Assembly (NCBI GenBank): GCA_902793465.1
Contig: CADBDT010000028.1
Span: 1-48,408 of the forward strand
Reading direction: 5' to 3'
DNA: 48,408 bases
DNA from: an uncultured Coriobacteriaceae bacterium
GTDB lineage: Bacteria; Actinomycetota; Coriobacteriia; Coriobacteriales; Atopobiaceae
Positions 32,991 to 41,593 of this stretch are shown piece after piece. The notes under the pieces are model-generated. The model did no database searches. It was not told the origin of the DNA and saw only the letters and a program-made list of their open reading frames with translations. Numbering within the stretch: position 1 is the first letter of the stretch; each line of letters opens with the position of its first letter. Made by a program: the position numbers and the translations under genes.

Positions 32991-35194
32991 CATTTTACAA
33001 GGAAGCAGCGTGGCTTTTCGCGCGAGCGCTCGAAGTCGTGGGGCACTATCGATTTGCTTATGTCCTCAACATGCAGCGAGGAGAGCTTTTTGACGTGCAT
33101 GTTTAGGTCGAGGCCAGATGCTGCGTAGGCAAACAACACGATGCCGTTCTTTGCAAGGATGCGCGCGCATGTGCGTAGGAGATCGGCGTATTCCTGCCTA
33201 AGGTCCCATTCTGCGGACCCGGCATCCTTCTTTGGAAGCCAGGTAGGCGGCGTGCAGAGTATGAGGTCGTATGTGTGGCCAGCCTTTTGCTCGCGCTGTG
33301 TCCAGCTCCGAATGTCCATACAGGCAGTCTTGTAGCGTTTACTGGAAATGCCGTTTATGGTTAGGCACTCCCGTCCTTTGGCAAGCTGACCCTTGGATGC
33401 GTCGATCAAAACGCCCTCCTTCGCACCGTTTGCGAGGGCAGCTGCCAAGCAGGGGGTCGAGGAGGCAAAGAGTGCGGCTACGCGTCGGCTCGAAGCAAGT
33501 TTGCCAGCGGCAGCACGCACCTCGCGCATGCAAAGGGGGAGCCCAACGGATGTGGCAAGCGGGTCGATATCAAAGGCCAGGCCGTTATCTTCTATGCGTA
33601 TGGCGAGTCCAGGCATACCCTTTGACGTCTTGTTTGAATCGGGGTCGTGTGGGAGAACGAATGCGTCTTCTCGCGGGATTCCAAATATGGCAGACGCAAT
33701 GTTTGCCGCATCGGCAAGGCGCCTCTGGGCCTGCTGTACGTCAACGGACTTAGGCCTGCGGGTCTCTTGGATGCGAAGGAGCTCTTTGGAGTGGCCTTCC
33801 ACCTTCCCATGGTATACGTCTATGGATAGGGGATAGTCGGGTAGGTCTGTGTCGTAGGTACGAAAGGAGCCAATGTGCTCCTTGCGCGCCCAGCGTACGC
33901 GATCTCGTGCGTTCTTGCGCAGCCGCGAGGCAAACTGGGCGCTGTTGGGCTCAGCGAATGGCACCTTAGCCTGCTTGCCATCAAGTGACGTAACGGTGAT
34001 GGAGGAAGGGGAATCACCTAACGAATACATGCGAATCCATGTTGAAATGGGTCCGTTGAGACATGGCGTGGTCCAAGCGGGCGTGCGTCCCAGGGTTGCG
34101 TCTATGCCTGCGTCGGGGGTAATAACACAGAGGTTCCAGCCGTCGCCGAGGCCTTCTGCTGCTGTGGCAAGCGATAGATACGTTTGAGGTAGCTCTGCGG
34201 AAGAAAGGAGCCGCATTCCGTAGGGAGGATTGGTGGCCATAAGTCCAAAGGAGGCACGGTCCCCGCCCAAGCCCCGCATATGCCTCTTTAGACGCGACGC
34301 GTCGTTGGTATAGAAGCGAATCCACATATCCACGCCTGCCCGTTCGGCATTGCTTTTGGAGATGCTCACAGCATTGGGGTCTATGTCGCCGGCAACTATG
34401 GCAGCTGGACCCGTAGGGTATTCCACCTGTGCCTGTGCTTGTTCAAGCACAGAAGACCAGAGCGTCTTGTCGTGTTTGAGCCACCCCTCAAATCCCCAGC
34501 GAGTGCGCAGGAGCCCAGGCGCCGTGTTTGAGGCCATAAGCGCGGCCTCGATTGCCAGCGTACCCGACCCACACATGGGATCCGCAAAGCAACCACCGCT
34601 GCGGAAAGTCTCTGGCCACTTGGCAAGGAGCAGTATTCCCGCGGCAAGCGTTTCCTTAAGGGGAGCCTCCGTCTGAACGCCATCTTCTCTGTATTCGCGC
34701 CTGTGCAGCGACTCTCCCGAGAGGTTGAGGTAAATTGTGGCTCGCTGCTCGTGAACGGCAACGTTTACGGCAAAGTCGGGGTGCCTTGCATCTATGTTCG
34801 GGCGCACGCCTCGCGCGGAGCGCATGCGGTCGCATATGGCGTCCTTTACTTTGAGTGCCACGAACTTCGTGTTGCGAAGCTCTGCGTTTGAGCCGTGTGC
34901 CTCTACCGATATGGTCGAACCAACGCCAAGGTGATTTTCCCATGCGAAGCCAAGGGTGCCATGGTAGAGCTCGTTTGCGTTCCTGGCGCCTACGCGCACA
35001 AGAACGAGCTGTATGCGTGTGGCCACTCTGCTCCAGAGGCATGCCTTATAGGCATCGGCCATGGAGCCAAAGAAGGCAACGCCTCCTCGGAGTGGACGGA
35101 CTCGTTTAATGCTTAGATTCTTAAGCTCCTGGGCAAGCGTTTGCTCAAATCCGCTTGCGCAGCGGGCAAAGAGCTCTTGTTCTTGGTTGTGCAT
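32990..35194 (-). CDS. rlmL: Fused 23S rRNA (guanine) methyltransferase, RlmL-RlmK type
   Basis: 734 residues from ATG 35194 (MHNQEQELFARCASGFEQTL); upstream in-frame ATGs add a tail with no homology. A THUMP domain is at about 45-155. The first methyltransferase domain contains CFADPMCGSGTLAIEAALMA and the N6/N2 motif NPPYGMRLL, as in RlmL, which makes m2G2445. The C-terminal half corresponds to RlmK (m7G2069), but its SAM and catalytic motifs look weakened: VAALFASSTPCLAAALANGA where a GxG-like loop is expected, and CTPPTWLPK in place of DPPxF. The E. coli protein is about 700 residues with the same order. The start has only a weak ribosome-binding site. It is a single gene on the minus strand. 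Confidence 0.88.
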   Translation of the reverse strand: MHNQEQELFARCASGFEQTLAQELKNLSIKRVRPLRGGVAFFGSMADAYKACLWSRVATRIQLVLVRVGARNANELYHGTLGFAWENHLGVGSTISVEAHGSNAELRNTKFVALKVKDAICDRMRSARGVRPNIDARHPDFAVNVAVHEQRATIYLNLSGESLHRREYREDGVQTEAPLKETLAAGILLLAKWPETFRSGGCFADPMCGSGTLAIEAALMASNTAPGLLRTRWGFEGWLKHDKTLWSSVLEQAQAQVEYPTGPAAIVAGDIDPNAVSISKSNAERAGVDMWIRFYTNDASRLKRHMRGLGGDRASFGLMATNPPYGMRLLSSAELPQTYLSLATAAEGLGDGWNLCVITPDAGIDATLGRTPAWTTPCLNGPISTWIRMYSLGDSPSSITVTSLDGKQAKVPFAEPNSAQFASRLRKNARDRVRWARKEHIGSFRTYDTDLPDYPLSIDVYHGKVEGHSKELLRIQETRRPKSVDVQQAQRRLADAANIASAIFGIPREDAFVLPHDPDSNKTSKGMPGLAIRIEDNGLAFDIDPLATSVGLPLCMREVRAAAGKLASSRRVAALFASSTPCLAAALANGAKEGVLIDASKGQLAKGRECLTINGISSKRYKTACMDIRSWTQREQKAGHTYDLILCTPPTWLPKKDAGSAEWDLRQEYADLLRTCARILAKNGIVLFAYAASGLDLNMHVKKLSSLHVEDISKSIVPHDFERSREKPRCFLVK

Positions 35195-35353
35195 GGCAGT
35201 CGTTCCAAGGGTTGTGGGGTATGTACGAACAGAGTTTAACATCACGGATGTGGGGTGGGGTAGATGGCAAGGTACTCTGCCCCCAAGCAAAGGCCAAAGA
35301 GTAGATGTTGGTAACGAAATTGATTTTAAGCTTCTCCTCTCGAAATCGTATGC

Positions 35354-35662
35354 ATGTTGTATTTCGAGAAGAGTGTGGAATCCGCCATGCGTGCGGGTGC
35401 CCGCGAGACCGTCCTGGTGGGTCGTCTTCTGGCCGACAAGATTAGTGGTTACGTTAGGAACGAATAGGAAGCTCGTACGCTAGCAAACATGATTCATGAG
35501 CTTAAACCACCCCTGGCTGCTGGCAGAGCTATCTTCCTTATTTTTTGCAATGGCTACGATGACTGCTATGAGTTCAACGACTGTCCCACTCTTTACCACT
35601 GTCGTAAATAGGACCTTTACCGGCTGTCTTGGCTACAAAAGGAAGTGCGACGCGAAATCTAA
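35354..35662 (+). pseudogene. Small ORF with two in-frame TAG codons
   Basis: From ATG 35354 to TAA 35660-35662 the frame is open for 102 codons apart from TAG at 35465-35467 (codon 38) and TAG at 35609-35611 (codon 86). The three segments are MLYFEKSVESAMRAGARETV LVGRLLADKISGYVRNE, then EARTLANMIHELKPPLAAGR, AIFLIFCNGYDDCYEFNDCP, TLYHCRK, then DLYRLSWLQKEVRREI. All three look like genuine protein, and frame is kept throughout. I recognise no family. There is no Shine-Dalgarno sequence before the ATG and TAA lies 25 bases upstream, so the 5' end may be lost. It is the main content of the 640-base gap between the rRNA methyltransferase and HAD genes. Confidence 0.55.
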
Positions 35663-35833
35663 CGATTTGTCGCCAATGCATCGGCTAAGATTGTGAGTGC
35701 ATCAAACTCGCCAAACATGGCGGTGCGCTCATTTTGAGCTTTCCGTGTCATTTTTGTTGACGTAGGGAAGTAAGATTCTGTGGACGTTCAAGTGAGCGTA
35801 TAAAAAAGGGGTTTTCGATTTGGAAGGAGAGTT

Positions 35834-37036
35834 ATGGAGAACGAGAAAACTGTACCTAGCTGGTGGCGCATCGTAGCAATTATTGCGGCGTGCGCGTGTG
35901 TGGTGGCTGTGGTGCTCTATGCCACAAAGCCGGCAGGCTCCACACAGGAGGCAACGCAGGCAAAGTCCGAAGGGCAGGGAACCGCGAGCAGTGCAAACCT
36001 GAGTCTGGTAGAGGGCGGCGACCCTTTGAGCCTTTGGAACGACGATGCCCCGCTTAAGAAGGAGCTTGTCAACTATGTTAAGGCTGTTACCGACGATAAG
36101 AGCCCCGACTTCATTCCCGTGGAGGACCGCGTAGCCACCTTCGACTTTGACGGCACGCTGTTCTGCGAGACCGACCCCAACTACTTTGACTACACCATGC
36201 TTCTCTATCGTGTAACGGAGGACCCAAACTACAAGGACAAGGCGTCCGACTTCGAAAAGTCCGTCGCACAGAAGATCGACGACCAGAACAAGAACGGTAC
36301 CAAGTACGAGGAGCTGCCAATCGAGCACGGTCAGGCCGTTGCCTCTGCCTTTAAGGGCATGACCATCGACGAGTTCTACAATTACGTGCACGAGTTTATG
36401 AAGCAGCCAATGCCCAGCTACACGGGCATGACGCGTGGCGGAGGCTTCTATCAGCCCATGGTTCAGGTCGTGCAGTACCTGCAGGCTAACGACTTTGACG
36501 TCTACATTATGACCGGTACCGACCGCCTGATCCTGCGTGGCATCTTCTCCGATCCCAGCTGTCCCATAAAGCTTCCGCTCAACCACGTCCTTGGCTCCGA
36601 CGAGTCGCTCGTGGGCTCCAACCAGGGCGACAAGGACGGCCTCGACTACACCTTTGGTCAGGACGAAAAGCTCGTAACGGGCGGCAACTTTATGATGAAG
36701 ACCCTCAAGGAGAACAAGTGCTACATCATTCAGCGCGAGGTAGCCAAGCAGCCCGTGCTGTCGTTTGGCAACAGCTCTGGCGACTTTGCCATGGACAACT
36801 ACGCGCTTTCCAACCCCACCTATAAGCACGCTGCCTTCCAGCTGTGCTGCGACGACCTCGAGCGCGAGAACGGCAACGAAAAGAAGGCCAACGAGATGCT
36901 CGAGAACTGCCAGAAGAACGGCTATGTGCCCGTTTCCATGAAGAACGACTGGAAGACCATCTACGGTGACGGCGTAACCTACACCAACGCCAAGAGCGCA
37001 AGCGAGTCCTCCTCTTCTGTTAAGGCCGCGGCATAG
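35834..37036 (+). CDS. Membrane-anchored HAD-superfamily phosphatase
   Basis: 400 residues; ATG 35834 follows GGAAGGAGAGTT. An N-terminal signal anchor (WWRIVAIIAACACVVAVVLYA, about 10-30) and a Ser/Gln/Ala-rich linker place the enzyme outside the membrane. The HAD core has motif I DFDGT (Asp104, Asp106), motif II IMTGTD, and a motif IV-like LSFGNSSGDFAM, giving the phosphoserine-phosphatase-like type with a large helical cap in between. The C-terminal region MLENCQKNGYVPVSMKNDWKTIYGDGV is characteristic of secreted HAD proteins in gut and oral bacteria. It could release phosphate from an external organic ester; the substrate is unknown. It stands alone, with a strong terminator after it. Confidence 0.88.
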   Translation: MENEKTVPSWWRIVAIIAACACVVAVVLYATKPAGSTQEATQAKSEGQGTASSANLSLVEGGDPLSLWNDDAPLKKELVNYVKAVTDDKSPDFIPVEDRVATFDFDGTLFCETDPNYFDYTMLLYRVTEDPNYKDKASDFEKSVAQKIDDQNKNGTKYEELPIEHGQAVASAFKGMTIDEFYNYVHEFMKQPMPSYTGMTRGGGFYQPMVQVVQYLQANDFDVYIMTGTDRLILRGIFSDPSCPIKLPLNHVLGSDESLVGSNQGDKDGLDYTFGQDEKLVTGGNFMMKTLKENKCYIIQREVAKQPVLSFGNSSGDFAMDNYALSNPTYKHAAFQLCCDDLERENGNEKKANEMLENCQKNGYVPVSMKNDWKTIYGDGVTYTNAKSASESSSSVKAAA

Positions 37037-37058
37037 AATCTGAATAAACGAACTGCTA

Positions 37059-37100
37059 CGTGCCGCCAGAGGGAACATCCTCTGGCGGCACGCATTTTTG
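37059..37100 (+). terminator. Intrinsic terminator of the HAD phosphatase gene
   Basis: CGTGCCGCCAGAGG (37059-37072) pairs with CCTCTGGCGGCACG (37079-37092), 6-base loop, then CATTTTTG. Confidence 0.9.
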
Positions 37101-37124
37101 GTTAGCCTGTCCAAAAAAAGACCC

Positions 37125-37153
37125 TTGTGTACGGATGGGCCTTCTGCTAAAGT
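37125..37153 (+). promoter_or_regulatory. Promoter for tRNA-Val
   Basis: TTGTGT (37125-37130), 17-base spacer, TAAAGT (37148-37153), 13 bases ahead of the mature tRNA. Confidence 0.55.
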
Positions 37154-37166
37154 ATCTTTCGTTAAA

Positions 37167-37241
37167 GGGCGATTGGCTCAGGGGTAGAGCACATCCTTCA
37201 CACGGATGGGGTCGCTGGTTCGAATCCAGCATCGCCCACCA
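37167..37241 (+). tRNA. tRNA-Val (CAC)
   Basis: 75 bases with encoded CCA. Acceptor GGGCGAT pairs with ATCGCCC. D arm GGCTCAGGGGTAGAGC. The anticodon stem CATCC/GGATG encloses TTCACAC, anticodon CAC. The T arm has GGTTCGAATCC. Confidence 0.95.
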
Positions 37242-37250
37242 TAAACAACA

Positions 37251-37276
37251 AAGCCACGCTTAGCGTGGCTTTTTTT
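37251..37276 (+). terminator. Intrinsic terminator after tRNA-Val
   Basis: GCCACGC (37253-37259) pairs with GCGTGGC (37263-37269), 3-base loop, followed by seven T. Confidence 0.9.
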
Positions 37277-37286
37277 ATGGCGGCTG

Positions 37287-37363
37287 AACCACAAATAGGG
37301 GACAGCCCCTTAGTTGTGATTTGGTAGTAACCATAACTAAGGGACTGTCCCTTATTTGTGGTT
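37287..37363. repeat. 29-bp-arm inverted repeat, GGGGAC class
   Basis: Left arm 37287-37315 (AACCACAAATAGGGGACAGC then CCCTTAGTT) pairs with right arm 37335-37363 (AACTAAGGGACTGTCCCTTA then TTTGTGGTT) with about two mismatches; the loop is 19 bases. It lies between the tRNA-Val terminator and the amino-acid transporter gene, ending 26 bases before its start, so it is part of the transporter's 5' region. Confidence 0.8.
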
Positions 37364-37388
37364 AGGGGTAACGAGGAAGGAAGGGTGG

Positions 37389-38957
37389 ATGAAAAGAGCA
37401 AGGTCCTTTGCGGTTGGCGTGGCAATCGCGCTGTTTTGTGCTATGGCCCTCATGCTGTCATTCGCACACGCGGAGGAATCGAGTAGCTCGGGCAATCAGT
37501 CGAGCACCAACACCTCGCAGCTCAAGATTAACTCACTTAGCGAACTCGATGGCAAAAAAATCGGCATTTTGAGCGGATCTAACTACGACCAGATTATTAA
37601 GCAGAATTTGAGTGGCTCCTACGAGCTAAAGTACTTCAACACCATCTCTGACGAAATCTCTGCGCTCAAGGCGCACAAGATCGACGCGTTTACTGCCGAC
37701 GAGCCTGTTGGCGTCCTTGCGGTAAACAGGAACAGCGGCATTGGCATGGTTCCCGAAGCTATTGCCAGCGACAATTACGGCTTCTTCTTCCAAAAGGGAA
37801 GCCCGGTTACAGGCGAGTTTAGTAAGGTAATCGAGTCGCTGCGCTCAGACGGCACGCTAAATAAACTCAAGGAAAAGTGGTGTGGTTCAGACGATTCAGC
37901 AAAGACCTTGCCCAAGCAGGACTGGGAGGCAAAAAACGGCACCCTAACGATGGCAACGACTGGCGAGCAGGAGCCTCTTACCTACGTAAGTGGTTCGAGG
38001 ACCACTGGTTACGACATTGAGGTGGCATACATCTGCTGCAAGGAACTTGGCTACGGAATAAACGTGGAGAACCAAGCCGGAGCGGCGATTATGGCATCCG
38101 TTGCCTCAGGAAAGGCAGACTTTGGAGGGGGCGGAATCTCCATAACGGAGGAGCGCAAGAAAACGTACGACTTTACCGTACCCGACTACAACGGAGCCGT
38201 GGTGGCAATAGTTAGGGCCCAAGACAACGAACCCGCACCGAGCGGCGGCTTTTGGAACGACATCTCAAGCTCCTTCTACAAGACCTTTATTCAGGAAAAC
38301 CGCTGGCAGCTCTTCGTAAAGGGTCTAGGCGTCACTATCCTTATAAGCGTATGCTCGGGCGCATTGGGTGTGCTTCTGGGATACCTTACCGTGCTCGCTC
38401 GCAGGAGCGGCGTGCGGTGGGTAGGAAAGCTCGTGGACGGCTATCAGGCACTTATGGGCGGAGTCCCCATAGTGGTGGTTCTTATGGTGCTGTACTACGT
38501 GGTGTTTGGCTCAATCGAAATTGCGGGTGAGATCGTTGCCATCCTTGCGTTTATCCTTTCCTTTGGTGCCACTGCGGGGTCGACCATGTGGATGTCCATA
38601 AACGGCATCGACAACATTCAGGAGGAGTGCGGCCTGGCGTTGAGCTACACGCGTTGGGAGGTATTCAACAAGATTATATTCCCCCTGGCGCGACGCCAGT
38701 TTACGCCACAGCTCTTGGGGCAGTTCGTGAGCCTTGTTAAGGAGACGTCCGTTATTGGCTACATAGCCGTGCAGGACCTTACGCGCGCGAGCGATATCGT
38801 TCGCTCACGTACGATGGACGCCTTCTTCCCGCTTATATCCACCGCCATTATCTATTTCCTGTTCTGCCGCCTACTTACCTGGGGCCTCAACAAACTGGCC
38901 AACAAGTTTGACATCAACAACCGTCCGCGCAAGATTGAGGGGGTTGAAGAGATATGA
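37389..38957 (+). CDS. Amino-acid ABC transporter, fused substrate-binding and permease protein
   Basis: 522 residues from ATG 37389 (GAAGGAAGGGTGG upstream). After a signal peptide (about 1-27, ending SFAHAEE) come two substrate-binding pieces. The first (about 40-175) reads like the second half of an SBP_bac_3 domain ([19 protein letters not shown] ... [10 protein letters not shown] ... [16 protein letters not shown]). The second (about 190-285) reads like the first half ([16 protein letters not shown] ... [16 protein letters not shown] ... [20 protein letters not shown]). The permease follows (about 305-515) with five or so membrane segments, [23 protein letters not shown], and the HisM/GlnP EAA loop ([24 protein letters not shown]). 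With the ATPase gene overlapping its end, it forms an importer of polar amino acids. Confidence 0.92.
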   Translation: MKRARSFAVGVAIALFCAMALMLSFAHAEESSSSGNQSSTNTSQLKINSLSELDGKKIGILSGSNYDQIIKQNLSGSYELKYFNTISDEISALKAHKIDAFTADEPVGVLAVNRNSGIGMVPEAIASDNYGFFFQKGSPVTGEFSKVIESLRSDGTLNKLKEKWCGSDDSAKTLPKQDWEAKNGTLTMATTGEQEPLTYVSGSRTTGYDIEVAYICCKELGYGINVENQAGAAIMASVASGKADFGGGGISITEERKKTYDFTVPDYNGAVVAIVRAQDNEPAPSGGFWNDISSSFYKTFIQENRWQLFVKGLGVTILISVCSGALGVLLGYLTVLARRSGVRWVGKLVDGYQALMGGVPIVVVLMVLYYVVFGSIEIAGEIVAILAFILSFGATAGSTMWMSINGIDNIQEECGLALSYTRWEVFNKIIFPLARRQFTPQLLGQFVSLVKETSVIGYIAVQDLTRASDIVRSRTMDAFFPLISTAIIYFLFCRLLTWGLNKLANKFDINNRPRKIEGVEEI

Positions 38958-40060
38958 GCATCATAGAGGTGCGCCACCTGCGCAAGGAGTACCCAAACAT
39001 CACGCCACTCAAGGACGTTAACGCCACCGTGGAAGAGGGCGAGGTCATATCCATTATTGGTCCCTCAGGCACGGGAAAGTCCACCTTTATCCGTTGCATT
39101 AATCGCCTGGAGAAGCCTACGTCGGGGCAAGTGATCGTAGACGGCACTGACATGTGCGATCCGGCAACCGACCTTTCGGCCATGCGGCGCAAGATGGGTA
39201 TGGTCTTTCAGAATTACGCCCTCTTTGACCATAAGTTTGTTATCGAGAACCTGATGATGGCACCCATGGACAAGCTCGGCCTCTCCAAGCAAGAGGCCTA
39301 CGAGCAGGGCATTGGGCTTCTGGAGACGGTTGGCCTGCGCGAGAAGGCTCTAAGCTGGCCGCACGAGCTGTCGGGCGGCCAACGTCAGCGCGTGGCCATT
39401 GCACGCGCTCTTGCCATGCGACCAAAGATCCTTCTGTTTGACGAGCCTACTAGCGCGCTTGACCCCCAAATGGTGAGCGAGGTCCTTGCGGTCATAACCA
39501 AACTGGCGGAGCAAGGCCTAACCATGCTCGTGGTAACGCACGAGATGCGCTTTGCCCAGGATGCGAGCAGCAGGGTGTTCTACATGGACAAAGGCGAGCT
39601 CTGGGAGGCGGGTCCGCCCGAGCAGATATTCAAGCATCCCAAGCGCCAGGAAACGCACGACTTCATATTCCGCGTGCGTAGCTGGGAATGGGACATAAAC
39701 ACCGCCGCGCCCGATACCTACGAGCTCGAATCCTCCTTAACGGAGTATTGCAACAGACAGTTTATGGAGCTTCGAGAGGCAAACATATGCAGCCTGCTCA
39801 TAGAGGAAATTGTGGCCAACCAGCTGCTTAGCGCGGCACGCAATCGCGGGCTGCACGACCTCAAGGCGCACATTACCCTTACGGCGGGCGAAAAAGGCGT
39901 GGACACAACGCTTACCGTGGATTGGCGCGAATCATTTAACGAGGGCGACGATCCCTTTGCCGACATGGCAGACAAGTACTCGCAGGCAATAATCGATGGA
40001 CTGTGTGACAGAGTCGAACTCGTTGAGCCTGGGCTTACGAGGTTCTCTGTACGAGGGTAA
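38954..40060 (+). CDS. Amino-acid ABC transporter ATPase with an extra C-terminal domain
   Basis: 368 residues, overlapping the permease gene by four bases (ATGA). The GlnQ-type ATPase is complete in the first 240 residues: Walker [10 protein letters not shown] (36-44), Q-loop VFQNYALF, signature [15 protein letters not shown] (139-153), Walker [13 protein letters not shown] and H-loop VVTHEMRFA. Ordinary GlnQ proteins end near residue 245. Here about 120 more residues follow, with [60 protein letters not shown] and SFNEGDDPF. This looks like a worn HATPase_c/anti-sigma-kinase fold (an N-box-like EEIVANQ). That reading is inference; its function may be regulatory. Confidence 0.9.
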   Translation: MSIIEVRHLRKEYPNITPLKDVNATVEEGEVISIIGPSGTGKSTFIRCINRLEKPTSGQVIVDGTDMCDPATDLSAMRRKMGMVFQNYALFDHKFVIENLMMAPMDKLGLSKQEAYEQGIGLLETVGLREKALSWPHELSGGQRQRVAIARALAMRPKILLFDEPTSALDPQMVSEVLAVITKLAEQGLTMLVVTHEMRFAQDASSRVFYMDKGELWEAGPPEQIFKHPKRQETHDFIFRVRSWEWDINTAAPDTYELESSLTEYCNRQFMELREANICSLLIEEIVANQLLSAARNRGLHDLKAHITLTAGEKGVDTTLTVDWRESFNEGDDPFADMADKYSQAIIDGLCDRVELVEPGLTRFSVRG

Positions 40061-40097
40061 GCTCGACTCAGATCGTATGAAAACCATGGCGGGGTGG

Positions 40098-40287
40098 GGC
40101 GCACGTACCCCTGTTCCAACAAAGGTCAAAACCTTTCGGCGCCATGGACAAGCGCCGTGCTCAAACAGTCCTCGCGCGATCAGCTGTTACGAACCTTCTT
40201 GGTTGTCTCGCGCTGCGGAACTGCGCGCGGCTGCTTTCCATGGCACCTCGCGGTTTTGATCTTTGTTGGAACAGGGTTATGTGCGCC
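40098..40287. repeat. Long structured palindrome, family B copy 1
   Basis: 190 bp between the amino-acid ATPase and the BMP gene. Outermost GGCGCAC/GTGCGCC (40098, 40281), then CTGTTCCAACAAAG facing CTTTGTTGGAACAG, and GGTCAAAACC facing GGTTTTGATC. The conserved inner sequence is GCGCCATGGACAAGCGCCGT then GCTCAAACAGTCCTCGCG (about 40139-40176), and on the other side TGCGGAACTGCGCGCGGCTG then CTTTCCATGG (about 40214-40243). Copies 2 and 3 are at 45233-45434 and 48283-48408. Confidence 0.85.
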
Positions 40288-40474
40288 ATGTTTTTGGACG
40301 GGCTGCCAGTGGTATGCCCCCAAGTAAACGTATCACAGCCAACCGTTGTTATCCGCGTACGCAGACATATGGCGAACCTTTGCAAATACGTCGTTCGAAC
40401 ACGAACCATACCATGCTATTTTTATGTATATCGCATTTGCACCTACGTATTGTTGCCAAACAAGAGAGGTTCCT

Positions 40475-41539
40475 ATGGGTAAAGCTGCTATTACGCGTCG
40501 ATCGCTGCTGGCGGCTGCAGGGCTTGGGGGTTTGTCGCTCATTGCCTGCGGTGGTTCAAGGGGCTCGGGTAAAGCGGGTTCCGGAGGCCGCAAAGTGGCC
40601 ATGGTCACGAATGTGGGCGGCATAAACGACCAAGGCTTTTGCCAGCTGTCGTGGGATGGGTTAAAGCGTTTGCGTGACGAGAAAGGCTACGACGTGTCGT
40701 ACATAGAGTCCAAGCTGGACTCCGACTACGCCACGAACATCGATAAGGCCATAGACTACGGTGCCGAGTACGTGTGGTCCATTGGCTTTGCGATGGCAGA
40801 CGCCGCTGCCTTTGAGGCAAAGATAAACCCCGACGTAAACGTTAAGTTTGGAATCGTGGATGCGAATACCAGCGGGGCGGCAAGTCTTACCGGAGTCCTC
40901 TTTAAGGCGCAGGAGCCTTCCTTTGTGGTTGGCTACATTGCAGGTAGGACCACAAAGAAGGACCGTGTGGGATTCGTTGGCGGCATTGCCTCCGACAACA
41001 TTTACGCCTTTGAGTTTGGCTATATGGCCGGTGTTGACTATGCGGCCAAGGAGCTGGGAAAGAGAATAGAGGTAGAGCGACAGTACGCGGAGTCGTTTAA
41101 CGACAATGCCAAGGGAAAGTCCATTGCACAAAAGATGTACTCGGGTGGTGCCGACATCGTGTTTCATGCTGCGGGAAGCGTTGGCATCGGTGTAATTGAG
41201 GCGGCTGAGGAGTCGGGAAACTTTGCCATTGGTGTGGACATGGACCAGTCCTACCTTTCGCCCACGAGCGTTCTTACCTCTGCTGTTAAACGAGTGGACC
41301 AAGCCCTGTTCGATCTAACGCCAAAACTGCTCGACGGGGAGATAGCAGGTGGAACCGACATAATTCTGGGGTTGGCCGATGGCGACTACCTTGGCATACC
41401 GGAGCATCACGAGCATATTGACGACAAAGTCTACCAAGATGCCCTTGCGGTTATCGAAAAGATTAAGGCCAAGGAAATAGAGCCCCCCGCAACCGAGGAA
41501 GCGTACTCGGCGTTTACGAAGTCAATTGGGATCGTATAG
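40475..41539 (+). CDS. BMP-family nucleoside-binding lipoprotein
   Basis: 354 residues from ATG 40475 (AAGAGAGGTTCCT upstream); longer in-frame readings precede the signal peptide. The signal is TRRSLLAAAGLGGLSLIAC with lipobox Cys25 and a twin Arg, so export could be Tat or Sec. The mature protein matches basic membrane protein / PnrA-like receptors: KVAMVTNVGGINDQGFCQLSWDGLKRL, NIDKAIDYGAEYVWSIGFAMAD, GVLFKAQEPSFVVGYIAGRTTK, VGFVGGIASDNIYAFEFGYMAGV, AQKMYSGGADIVFHAAGSVGIG and a GVDMDQSYLSPTSVLTSAVK end. Studied homologues bind purine nucleosides. It heads a complete importer with the ATPase and two permeases downstream. Confidence 0.93.
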   Translation: MGKAAITRRSLLAAAGLGGLSLIACGGSRGSGKAGSGGRKVAMVTNVGGINDQGFCQLSWDGLKRLRDEKGYDVSYIESKLDSDYATNIDKAIDYGAEYVWSIGFAMADAAAFEAKINPDVNVKFGIVDANTSGAASLTGVLFKAQEPSFVVGYIAGRTTKKDRVGFVGGIASDNIYAFEFGYMAGVDYAAKELGKRIEVERQYAESFNDNAKGKSIAQKMYSGGADIVFHAAGSVGIGVIEAAEESGNFAIGVDMDQSYLSPTSVLTSAVKRVDQALFDLTPKLLDGEIAGGTDIILGLADGDYLGIPEHHEHIDDKVYQDALAVIEKIKAKEIEPPATEEAYSAFTKSIGIV

Positions 41540-41593
41540 CAAGACGTGCTTGGCAGGCCGTTTGCTACGGCAGGTCTAAGAGAGAGGAGAGGC

